Assembly: GCF_000982825.1 (NCBI RefSeq)
Contig: NZ_CP011047.1
Location: 310,001-374,000, forward strand
Source: Cronobacter sakazakii
Lineage (GTDB): Bacteria; Pseudomonadota; Gammaproteobacteria; Enterobacterales; Enterobacteriaceae
Direction: 5' to 3'
DNA length: 64,000 bases
Each line of letters starts with the position of its first letter. The first letter of the stretch is position 1. A model generated the notes under the pieces. The model searched no databases and was not told the DNA's origin. It worked only from the letters and a program-made list of their open reading frames with translations. Position numbers and translations under genes: made by a program. This document shows, one piece after another, positions 41,822 through 50,133 of the stretch.

Positions 41822-43489
41822 TTAGAACGTTTCCCAGTTATCGCTGCCCTGGGCCACCACCGGCTTTGCGGTGACGACCGGCGCGACGCTTGCCTGTACC
41901 GGGCTTACGCTACGCGGCTTGTCCTGCGCGCTCTGGCTGATGCGGAACACGGCGACGGACTGCGTCAGGCGGCTCGCCTGCTCTTCAAGCGCGGCGGCGG
42001 CAGCGGCGGATTGCTCCACCAGCGAGGCGTTCTGCTGGGTCACGCGGTCCATCTCAGCGACGGCCAGGCCCACCTGGTCGATACCGCGGCTCTGCTCGTC
42101 AGAGGCCGAGGCGATTTCGCCCATGATGTCGGTCACGCGGGTCACCGCGCTGACAATTTCGCCCATGGTTTCACCGGCGCTTTCTACCAGCGTCGAGCCC
42201 ACGTCCACTTTGCTGACGGAGTCTTCGATAAGGCCTTTGATCTCTTTCGCGGCCTGGGCGCTACGCTGCGCCAGGTTACGCACTTCACCGGCCACCACGG
42301 CGAAGCCGCGGCCCTGTTCGCCCGCACGCGCGGCTTCTACCGCGGCGTTCAGCGCCAGGATGTTGGTCTGGAAGGCGATGCCGTCAATCACGCTTGTGAT
42401 ATCGGCGATTTTCTGGGAGCTGCCGGCGATGTCGCGCATCGTCTGCACTACGTTATCCACCACTTTGCCGCCTTTCTGGGCGGTTTCCGACGCGCTCAGC
42501 GCAAGCTGGCTCGCCTGACGGGCGTTTTCGGCGTTCTGTTTCACGGTGGCGGTCAGCTCTTCCATGCTGGCGGCGGTCTCTTCAAGAGATGCGGCCTGCT
42601 CTTCGGTACGGGAAGAGAGATCGTTGTTACCGGCGGAGATTTCGCTCGCGCCGCTGTAAATGGCATCGGCACCGTTACGGACTTCACCCACGGTACGCAC
42701 CAGTTCGCCCTGCATATGTTTAATGCTGGCGGCCAGCTGGCCCATTTCGTTCGTGCCGTCGACGTCAATCTGACGCGCCAGGTCGCCGCTCGCGATATGG
42801 CGAATGCTCTCAATAATGCGGTTCAGCGGGGTGATAAGGGTGTTCTGGATACCGAACCAGACGCAAACAATCACGCCCAGCACCACGGCCAGCACGCCAA
42901 TCAGGATCCAGATAGCCATGCTGTAGGAGCTGTTGCTGCCTTCCACGGCGATGTCATACAGGCGGTCATTCTGCGCCATGTAATCGGTATAGGCTTTCTC
43001 GAAACCGTCCTGATATTTCTGGGTCGGCTGGTCGAAGAATTCGTTGATTTTCCCGGCCGCGAGCAGCTGAATCAGCTCCGCCAGCGCACCGTGGTAGATG
43101 TCGTAGTTACGCTTAATTTCCTGCGCGTACTCTTCGCTCTGGCGCGGGTCACGCGGCAGCGCCTGATATTCCGCCCAGTGCGTTTCCGCCTGTTTCAGCG
43201 AGCTGCTGGCGATTTGCATCAGCTCCTGCACCGTCGCGCCGCTGCCGATGTTGTTCGCATCCATCATGTGACGGATACCGGCGCGGTTTAAGGTGTTACG
43301 GGTCTGAATCAGGGCAACCCAGCTGCCGTTCAGCGTGGACTGCTGCTGACGGATGGTTTGCAGAACGGTGAAATTTTCCTTGTCACTTTTGATGGCATTA
43401 AAGAACAGGCCACCGGAAGCCATTTGCAACAGACCAAACAGGGCCAGAACAAACAGCAAACTGGTTACAACTTTGATGCGGTTTAACAT
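41822..43489 (-). CDS. tsr: Serine chemoreceptor Tsr
   Basis: 555-residue methyl-accepting chemotaxis protein. Transmembrane helix 1 (about 7-30) is followed by a periplasmic four-helix bundle with RNTLNRAGIRHMMD, the serine-binding region of Tsr; then transmembrane helix 2, HAMP, and the cytoplasmic hairpin whose tip contains DGIAFQTNILALNAAVEAARAGE. It ends with NWETF, the CheR/CheB docking pentapeptide of high-abundance receptors. ATG at 43489 matches E. coli Tsr; the frame is open to 43540 but covers the flagellar promoter. Confidence 0.97.
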   Translation of the reverse strand: MLNRIKVVTSLLFVLALFGLLQMASGGLFFNAIKSDKENFTVLQTIRQQQSTLNGSWVALIQTRNTLNRAGIRHMMDANNIGSGATVQELMQIASSSLKQAETHWAEYQALPRDPRQSEEYAQEIKRNYDIYHGALAELIQLLAAGKINEFFDQPTQKYQDGFEKAYTDYMAQNDRLYDIAVEGSNSSYSMAIWILIGVLAVVLGVIVCVWFGIQNTLITPLNRIIESIRHIASGDLARQIDVDGTNEMGQLAASIKHMQGELVRTVGEVRNGADAIYSGASEISAGNNDLSSRTEEQAASLEETAASMEELTATVKQNAENARQASQLALSASETAQKGGKVVDNVVQTMRDIAGSSQKIADITSVIDGIAFQTNILALNAAVEAARAGEQGRGFAVVAGEVRNLAQRSAQAAKEIKGLIEDSVSKVDVGSTLVESAGETMGEIVSAVTRVTDIMGEIASASDEQSRGIDQVGLAVAEMDRVTQQNASLVEQSAAAAAALEEQASRLTQSVAVFRISQSAQDKPRSVSPVQASVAPVVTAKPVVAQGSDNWETF

Positions 43490-43521
43490 GGTTTCTCTTC
43501 CCGATACGACAGATGGAGAGA

Positions 43522-43548
43522 GTTTCGGCATTAAACCCAAAAACTTTA
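43522..43548 (-). promoter_or_regulatory. Sigma-28 (FliA) promoter of tsr
   Basis: On the minus strand, TAAAGTTT, 11 nt, then GCCGAAAC, against the sigma-28 consensus TAAAGTTT-N11-GCCGATAA. It lies about 33 bp upstream of the tsr ATG, so tsr should be expressed with the class 3 flagellar genes. Confidence 0.88.
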
Positions 43549-43784
43549 TAAGGATAAGCCCCGCTCAGGTCCGATTTTTGTACTAACTTTGGTGGGGAAA
43601 TCGCCATAAATACGCAGTGTGTGACGCAGCTCATATTGTGACTGTCAGGAATACAAATTGAGCGCCGCTTCATTTCTGATTTCAGCATGACAAAATAATG
43701 CCTAAGCGCAAAACGTTAGCGGTTTGCTCGAAAGTGGGAGAAGAGAGAAAAACAGAGACGTTCCCTGCTTTCCCTCAAAGGCAT

Positions 43785-44984
43785 TTATTTTTTAATCGCG
43801 CCATTCGCGTCAAACAGCGTATCCCACCGGCGGATCTCGCCCGTTTCAAAGACGACACAGCCTTTCATCATCTGGCGGAAATAGCGTACCGAGGCTTCGT
43901 TATTGCCGGGGATGAAATTCGCGTAGTCGCGTGCCGTGGCCTGCGCGCGCAGTTTGACAATATAAGCCGGGCAGATGAGATTGACACTGCCGGTGGAAAA
44001 CAGATTTACGCCGCGGATAAAAAAGGCTTTTTCATCGCGGCCCGGCATTTCCTGCGTCTGCCAGACGGTTTGCGGAAACAGCGCTGGTGAGAATTTTTCG
44101 TCATCGACCCGGTAGTAATGCGGCTGCGTATCAACCAGACCAATCGAGACCAGCGAGCCAAAAACAAGCGTACTCCAGAGGGTCGGAAAAAGCAGAACGA
44201 TAAAGACGACGGCAATAAAGGCCGTCACAAAAAAGTTTTTAATAGCCCCGCTGTTATTTTGAGCGTCACTTTTTTGCGAGTAATGCACGATAGCAGGCAA
44301 AAATGCCAGTAAGGAGAACAGGCTGATAAACACCCATGCGAATACCACAGCCCATGAACCTTCACCGCGGCTGGAGTGAATAAGAAAGCCCGCAGGTATC
44401 GATATGGATAATCCTGGTAACAGGATAAAAAACGTATTGGCGATCAAGACTCCCGTCCACATTAAAACCAGCCATACTCGTTGCCATTTGCCAGGTTTCA
44501 GGGGGCGAAGAAGAAAACCGAAGTTAAAACAGATAACCAGTAAGGTTGCGAAGAGGGCAGTAATGAGCAGTATTTTTTCAACGCTAAAGACATAGTCCCC
44601 CGTCAGTTTTTTCACAAGCGTTGTGTGCGGCAGAAAGACAAGCGTCAGATAAAAAAACGAGACAGAAAAGCAGATCCACGGCAATCCTTTATTAAAATAA
44701 CGCTCAGGATCGCCAGGATTAATTTCGCGGTGTGCCAGTAAAATCGCACTGGGCAGCACCAGCGTAAGTGCCGTCGCCAGTGAAAACACGGCAGCGGAGA
44801 TCAGAAGCGAGACCAGACCGATATTAAAAGAAAACGCCCCCATCAGAAGATCGAGCCGTCCAATACTCGTCAGATAACTCCAGATAATCGCACCAGATAA
44901 CAGGGTTGAATAAGGTAATAACGCGACGAAATATTTCCCGACTCGCTTTGCCAGTGATTTTAACTTGTCACTCTCCGTGCTCAT
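43785..44984 (-). CDS. Multi-pass membrane protein of unknown function
   Basis: 399-residue protein that I do not recognise. About eight hydrophobic segments span residues 20-285 (for example GLVSLLISAAVFSLATALTL and FFVTAFIAVVFIVLLFP). They are followed by a polar C-terminal domain of about 110 residues, rich in aromatic and charged residues and holding two cysteines (LICPAY, KGCVVFE). No catalytic motif, ABC or MFS signature is visible. It stands alone between tsr and the autotransporter gene; both flanking gaps are short. It looks like an accessory gene. A transporter, enzyme or toxin-immunity role cannot be chosen from the sequence. Confidence 0.8.
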   Translation of the reverse strand: MSTESDKLKSLAKRVGKYFVALLPYSTLLSGAIIWSYLTSIGRLDLLMGAFSFNIGLVSLLISAAVFSLATALTLVLPSAILLAHREINPGDPERYFNKGLPWICFSVSFFYLTLVFLPHTTLVKKLTGDYVFSVEKILLITALFATLLVICFNFGFLLRPLKPGKWQRVWLVLMWTGVLIANTFFILLPGLSISIPAGFLIHSSRGEGSWAVVFAWVFISLFSLLAFLPAIVHYSQKSDAQNNSGAIKNFFVTAFIAVVFIVLLFPTLWSTLVFGSLVSIGLVDTQPHYYRVDDEKFSPALFPQTVWQTQEMPGRDEKAFFIRGVNLFSTGSVNLICPAYIVKLRAQATARDYANFIPGNNEASVRYFRQMMKGCVVFETGEIRRWDTLFDANGAIKK

Positions 44985-45084
44985 CTCTGCGTTCCTTCAC
45001 TAACCGTATCGTTAGCAGGCAATATACCGGAAAACATCGTCATGCATGTGCATAGTGATTTATCATTGTGCATGTCTTAAACAG

Positions 45085-45110
45085 TAAAGGCGCCCAGGCA
45101 GGCGCCTTTA
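45085..45110 (-). terminator. Terminator downstream of the autotransporter gene
   Basis: TAAAGGCGCC and GGCGCCTTTA form a 10-bp perfect stem with a 6-nt loop, 38 nt past the stop codon. The A/T ends let it work in either direction. Confidence 0.75.
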
Positions 45111-45148
45111 TTTATGACTGCAAAATGACTACACGCGATGCCGGGTTA

Positions 45149-48100
45149 TCAGAAATTCCAGCTAAAGCCCGCGTTGACGCTGTTGTCCTGATAGTTATCG
45201 GAAATCAGCCCGCTGTAGCCGAGCGACAGATGCGCGTTGCGGTTCACCGCGACTTCCGCGCTCGCTTTCAGCACCGTGCCGTCGCGTGAGGCTGACACGC
45301 TGTTGGTGACAAACGGCGTGCTGCTGCCCCGGAATTTCAGGCCGGTGGCGCGATCGAGCTCGCCATACTGATGCTGCCAGCCCACTTCGCCGCGCAGCGC
45401 CACGGTCGTTTCCGCGGTAGCGTCCCACTCAAGCCCGGAGCGCAGACCCAGCGTGGAGAACGTGGCGTCGGTATGCTGCTTGTCGCCATGCAGCGCCGTC
45501 GCACCGCCCTGCTCGTTAATGCGGTTGTTCTCAAAGTTCACGTAAGAGACATTCGCAAACGGCTCGACGTTCACCATCCCCGCCGCCAGCTGATAACCCG
45601 CTTCGGCGAAGAACTGCTCGGTACGCGCGTTATATTTCGCATCAGCTCGGTCAGACTGCGAACCAAAGCGGACGGAACGGCTGGTGTCAAAACGGTGCCA
45701 GGTGTAGCCCGCGCCTGCACGCAGCGCCAGCTCGCCGAGCTGTTTGCCGCCGTAGACCGCCAGATGGTAGTTGTCGCTGTCCGCACTGGAGCCATAACCA
45801 CCGTCAAGCGACGTGCGGGTGTAGCCGGTCGCCACGCCCATGCGCCAGTCGTCGGCATAAGCGGAATCGAGCCCCAGCAGCACGCCGTAGGTCGAGGCCT
45901 GATAGCCCGTCGCGTTTTGATCGCCAGAGGCGTGATCCCATGCGCCTAACAGCTTCGCCCACGCGCCGCCATCATCGGCAGCCACTGGCGAAACGCTGGT
46001 CAGCCCTTCTGCCTGACGCAGACGCTCGTTCAGCGTATCGCGCAGGTAGCGGCTGTCGTTGATCTGCGCCGAGGCGATATCCGCGTGGATCTGCCCGCCC
46101 AGCTGGCGGAACGCCTGACGCGCCTGCGCTACCGAACCGGTCGAAAGCAGGCTCTCATACAGCGGGTTGCCCGCGCCGAGCGTTTCCAGCGCGCCAGCGA
46201 CCGCACGGCCATTGGCGGTATCCGCGATGCTCGCGAACGTGGTGTCGTTACGCGCCACATCCAGCGTCACCTGGCCACCCGTATAGCCAAGCGAAGTACC
46301 GAGGAACAGATAATCCGGCGCCACGCTGTCGAACTGGCCGGTAATGCCGTCCGCCGCCGACAGGATGTTGTACTGCTGGCCGAGCAGGCTGCGCACTTCC
46401 GCCTGGCTTAGCAGATTGCTACTGTTCTCAAGCGATACCGCGACTTCACCGCCGTTCAGCGCAATTGCGCCCGTGGCGTTAATCACATCGCTGCGCCCGT
46501 CCGGCGACACTTCCACCGCGTAGCGCGAGCCTGGCTGGAACGTCACGTCGCCATTCACATTCAGCGTGCCGATGGAGTTACCCGGTGCAACCGTACCGCC
46601 GCGCGCCGCCGTCAGCGAGCCGACCGTACCGTTACCCGCCAGCACGCCCTGCTGCTGCACGGTGACGTCAGAGGTTACGGAGCCGTTAACCACCAGCAGG
46701 CCGTCGTTGACCAGCGTCGGGCCGGAATAGGTGCTGGTGCCGGTGAGCCACAGCGCGCCCGCGCCCTGTTTGGTCAGGCCGCCGTGGCCGGAGATATCGT
46801 TCGACCAGACATCCATCGCGCACTGAATATCGCTGCAGGTGCGCGCCAGTTTGGTACCTGCTTCGACTTCCTCGCCAATGCCCGGAATATCGGCGATAAA
46901 TTGCGAGGATCCGTAGGCAACGCCATCCGGGTCCGGCACGCGGAATTCTTCAGGAATATCTTCCACGGTGTAGAACATGCCCGGCCCGTGGATCGCCTTG
47001 CTGAGATCGATCATCCCCCAGCCGTAAAGCGCATCGATGCCCGGATCGCCCATATCCACGGTCGTGGTTTTCAGCACCTGGGCTATCTGCTCGCCCGTCA
47101 TGTACGGGAAGCGCTCCATCAGCACCGCCACGCTGCCCGCCACGTGCGGGGCGGCCATGGAGGTGCCGCTGTAGTTGGCGTAATCGGTGGTCAGCGTCTC
47201 CAGGCTGTTGCCCTCAATCACCGAGCTGTAAATCCGGCTGCCCGGTGCCGAAACGCAGAAACTTGCGGTGTAGCCACAGCGGGAGGAGAACGTACTGATG
47301 GTGTACGGCACGCTGTTGGCAGAGGCCGGATCTTTCATCACGCTCGCGACAGAGAGCCAGTTCGGCGCGATATCCGGCACAAAGTAAGCGAGGCCCGCCA
47401 TCGCGTCCGGGTTGTTGAGGTTGTAGTCGTTACCGGCGGCGAAAATGGTGACGATGCCGCTGCGGGCCGCGTCGATAGCGCCCTGATACGCGCCGCCCGG
47501 TTTGGTGCCGAGGATCTGTTTGATCTGATCGAACTGCGCCTGGGCGTCAGACACGGTGAAGTGCGGATAGGCCGGATCTTTCCCGCCCTGATCGAATTTC
47601 TCGGTGATGCCGATGCCCCAGCTGTTGTTAATAATGCGCGCGCCGCTGTCCATCAGCGCATGCCAGCCCGCCTCATACACCGCGCCGTCGTTGCCGAGAA
47701 TAATCCCGTCTTCCGGGCCAGGGTCGCCGTTTTCAGCGCTGATAATTTGGGCGTTAAACGCCACGCCGTGCATCGGCCCGCCATCGCGGCTGCCCGCCGC
47801 AATACCGCCAACGTGCGTGCCGTGTGCGCCCAGCTCGCCATCGGAATCCACAGACGGCGTACCGTCATAGCGGAAAGGGTCGCCTTTTTTCACCGGAATA
47901 TACGGGTCGGTATATTCGCGGATCCCTTCGGTGACGAGGTTAATGACTTTATCGGTGCCGGAGAATTCCGGGTGCTTTGCATAAACCGGCTGATCGAAAA
48001 TACCGAGCTTAATGCCTTTACCGGTATATCCCGCCGCGTAGGCTTCATCGGCGTGAATAGCGCCAAGCCCCCACTCCGCATTAAATTCGCTGCTGCGCCA

Positions 48101-48271
48101 GCTGGCGGCATCGCCCGCTTTGCCCTGCTCAATATAATTACTCGCCGCCGCCTGCCCGATACCGGCCAGACCTAACGCTATCGCCACCGCGCTCATGCGA
48201 ATACGACGCCCGCCCCGCACAGGCGAATATCCCGCCTGAACAGGTTCTGCTGCTCTGCTTCTGTTAATCAT
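45149..48271 (-). CDS. Subtilisin-like serine protease autotransporter
   Basis: 1,040-residue type Va autotransporter. An extended signal peptide (about 1-43, with MINRSRAAEP and a RRIRM-hydrophobic core) precedes an S8 subtilase domain (about 65-440) with a complete triad: D93 (GIFDQ), H153 (GAHGTHVGG) and S371 (SGTSMAAPH), plus N281 in AAGN. A short PATR-type beta-helix linker (GLTKQGAGALWLTG, LAGNGTVG, APGNSIGTLNV) leads to the C-terminal beta-barrel (about 770-1040) ending in NAGFSWNF, the outer-membrane assembly signal. It is related to SphB1/SSP-type proteases. ATG at 48271 is chosen for the signal peptide; the frame is open to 48334. Surface location and substrate are inferred. Confidence 0.93.
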   Translation of the reverse strand: MINRSRAAEPVQAGYSPVRGGRRIRMSAVAIALGLAGIGQAAASNYIEQGKAGDAASWRSSEFNAEWGLGAIHADEAYAAGYTGKGIKLGIFDQPVYAKHPEFSGTDKVINLVTEGIREYTDPYIPVKKGDPFRYDGTPSVDSDGELGAHGTHVGGIAAGSRDGGPMHGVAFNAQIISAENGDPGPEDGIILGNDGAVYEAGWHALMDSGARIINNSWGIGITEKFDQGGKDPAYPHFTVSDAQAQFDQIKQILGTKPGGAYQGAIDAARSGIVTIFAAGNDYNLNNPDAMAGLAYFVPDIAPNWLSVASVMKDPASANSVPYTISTFSSRCGYTASFCVSAPGSRIYSSVIEGNSLETLTTDYANYSGTSMAAPHVAGSVAVLMERFPYMTGEQIAQVLKTTTVDMGDPGIDALYGWGMIDLSKAIHGPGMFYTVEDIPEEFRVPDPDGVAYGSSQFIADIPGIGEEVEAGTKLARTCSDIQCAMDVWSNDISGHGGLTKQGAGALWLTGTSTYSGPTLVNDGLLVVNGSVTSDVTVQQQGVLAGNGTVGSLTAARGGTVAPGNSIGTLNVNGDVTFQPGSRYAVEVSPDGRSDVINATGAIALNGGEVAVSLENSSNLLSQAEVRSLLGQQYNILSAADGITGQFDSVAPDYLFLGTSLGYTGGQVTLDVARNDTTFASIADTANGRAVAGALETLGAGNPLYESLLSTGSVAQARQAFRQLGGQIHADIASAQINDSRYLRDTLNERLRQAEGLTSVSPVAADDGGAWAKLLGAWDHASGDQNATGYQASTYGVLLGLDSAYADDWRMGVATGYTRTSLDGGYGSSADSDNYHLAVYGGKQLGELALRAGAGYTWHRFDTSRSVRFGSQSDRADAKYNARTEQFFAEAGYQLAAGMVNVEPFANVSYVNFENNRINEQGGATALHGDKQHTDATFSTLGLRSGLEWDATAETTVALRGEVGWQHQYGELDRATGLKFRGSSTPFVTNSVSASRDGTVLKASAEVAVNRNAHLSLGYSGLISDNYQDNSVNAGFSWNF

Positions 48272-48795
48272 CCCAGAGACCGTCCATTGATTGTGAGTTT
48301 GCAAGGGGCCAGACGCGCCAGCCCTTATTGTCATAGGTATTGCGCGCGGCCACGGCGGCCGCTGCGAATATCAATGTTAAGCAGAATTTATTTATTTGCG
48401 CCAGTGCCAATAAAGAGGGTCAAAATTTAAAAAGGTGAGCTACGTCATACTATTTTTCTATCGGTTTTGTGGTTTCAGACCGTTAAAAAAGCGCGATGCG
48501 CATCAACTTACCAAATATCGGCAAGTTTTGCCGCTTCGCTTATTTCTCGGGTTTCCAGAAACCCATGTAAAATTAACCGATTACCAGAAATGAACTATAA
48601 GCAGATAAATAGTATTTTGATGAAAATATAAACACCTAAAACTACCAGACATAATATTTACGACGCATTTCTTAATTATGCATAAATAAAAATCAAAAAA
48701 GCCTATGGCGCATTTTCAGCGTTTTAGGATGTTTCTTAAAAAAGAGTGAAAAATAACCACCTTGTATTTATTCATATTAATGCCAGCCGTAAGCA
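48272..48795. other. AT-rich region upstream of the autotransporter gene
   Basis: About 520 bp without a supported gene. 48400-48790 is markedly AT-rich compared with the coding DNA on either side, a pattern often seen at horizontally acquired, H-NS-bound surface-protein genes. The promoter of the autotransporter should lie here, but I cannot place it. Confidence 0.55.
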
Positions 48796-48818
48796 ATAAA
48801 AAAGCGCCCGCAGGCGCT
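48796..48818 (-). terminator. Terminator of the codBA-like operon
   Basis: AGCGCC-CGCA-GGCGCT hairpin (48803-48818) followed on the minus strand by six T, 46 nt past the deaminase stop codon. Confidence 0.85.
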
Positions 48819-48864
48819 AATGAAATGAAGAGATCGTGACCGGCACTGCCGGGCAGAGATCCTT

Positions 48865-50100
48865 TTACGCATAATGCAGCGTTTCCGGCTCCCGGCGCAG
48901 AATCACCTTGCCGTGGCGCACGGAATAACGCGCCTTCGCCTGGCGACGCACCACTTCGTAATCATCCGGCGCGTCGAGCACCACCAGATTCGCCGGACGC
49001 CCTTCATTTAGCCCGTAGTTATCGCCGAGGTTCATGGCACGCGCGCTGTTATCGGTGACAAAATCCAGGCTGCGCTTGAGATCCTCATAGCCCATCATGT
49101 GACAGATATGCAGCCCGGCGTCGAGCACGCGCAGAATGTTGCCGTTGCCAAGCGGATACCACGGATCTTTAATCGAATCCTGCCCGAAGCAGACGTTCAG
49201 GCCAGCGCGATCCAGCTCCGCCACGCGCGTCACGCCGCGACGCTTCGGCCAGGTATCGAAACGCCCCTGCAGATGAATGCTTTCCGTCGGGCAGGAGACG
49301 AAGCTTAAGCCAGCGCGTTTGAGCAGACGGAACAGCTTTGAGCAGTAGGCGTTATCATAAGAGCCCATCGCCACCGTGTGGCTCGCCGTCACCCGCGCGC
49401 CCATGCCGCGCACGCGCGTCTCCTCCGCCAGCACTTCCAGAAAGCGCGACTGCGCGTCGTCGGTTTCATCGCAATGCACGTCCACAAGGCAGCCGGTGCG
49501 CTCGGCCAGCTCCATCAGGAATTTCACCGAGCTGACGCCCTGCTCGCGGGTGTTCTCAAAATGCGGAATGCCGCCGACCACATCCGCGCCCATCTCCACC
49601 GCCTGCTCCATCAGCGCCCTGCCCTGCGGGAAGGACTCAATGCCCTCCTGCGGGAACGCGACGATTTGCAGATCGATAAGATGGCGCGCCTCGTCTTTCA
49701 CTTCCAGCATCGCTTTCAGCGCGGCGAGCGTCGGGTCGGTCACATCCACATGGGTGCGCACGTGCTGAATGCCGTGGTCGCGCAGCATGCCGATGGTCGC
49801 GTGCGCGCGGCGTTTGGTATCCTCATGGGTGATGGTGGCTTTGCGCTGGCCCCAGCGCTCAATGCCTTCAAACAGCGTGCCGCTCATGTTCCACGCAGGC
49901 TCGCCCGCCGTCAGGGTGGCGTCCAGATGAATATGCGGCTCCACCAGCGGCGGAATAACCAGCCCGCCCTGCGCGTCCAGGTCGCCTTCATGAGGTGCCA
50001 GCATCGCCGCCTGCGGCGTAATGGCTTTAATGATCCCGTCATCCAGCACGAGCGTGAACCAGCCTTCGCGGCGGCGTAAACGGGCATTAACGATATTCAT
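48865..50100 (-). CDS. Cytosine deaminase-like amidohydrolase
   Basis: 411-residue amidohydrolase, 16 residues shorter than E. coli CodA. Metal ligands match: H56 and H58 (EPHIHLD), H209 (VDVHCDE), H241 (TASHT) and D308 (FGQDS); the proton-shuttle E212 and substrate-contact Q151 (FPQEG) are also kept. The residue after the metal Asp is S309 where E. coli CodA has Asp314, and Gln307 replaces His. Because Asp314 contacts the pyrimidine in CodA, the substrate may differ (isocytosine, isoguanine, creatinine-type ring or a modified base). It sits 33 nt downstream of the permease gene, as in codBA. Symbol left empty because of this change. Confidence 0.85.
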   Translation of the reverse strand: MNIVNARLRRREGWFTLVLDDGIIKAITPQAAMLAPHEGDLDAQGGLVIPPLVEPHIHLDATLTAGEPAWNMSGTLFEGIERWGQRKATITHEDTKRRAHATIGMLRDHGIQHVRTHVDVTDPTLAALKAMLEVKDEARHLIDLQIVAFPQEGIESFPQGRALMEQAVEMGADVVGGIPHFENTREQGVSSVKFLMELAERTGCLVDVHCDETDDAQSRFLEVLAEETRVRGMGARVTASHTVAMGSYDNAYCSKLFRLLKRAGLSFVSCPTESIHLQGRFDTWPKRRGVTRVAELDRAGLNVCFGQDSIKDPWYPLGNGNILRVLDAGLHICHMMGYEDLKRSLDFVTDNSARAMNLGDNYGLNEGRPANLVVLDAPDDYEVVRRQAKARYSVRHGKVILRREPETLHYA

Positions 50101-50133
50101 AACGGCTCCTTTGAGTAAGACGGTGAGTGTGGC

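Noticed and set aside
41807..43291. Long open frame antisense to tsr (494 codons)
   Set aside because: Shadow of a GC-rich conserved gene; His/Arg/Ala-rich composition without domains. Similar antisense frames at 13615-14841, 46784-48175 and 51224-53029 were rejected for the same reason.
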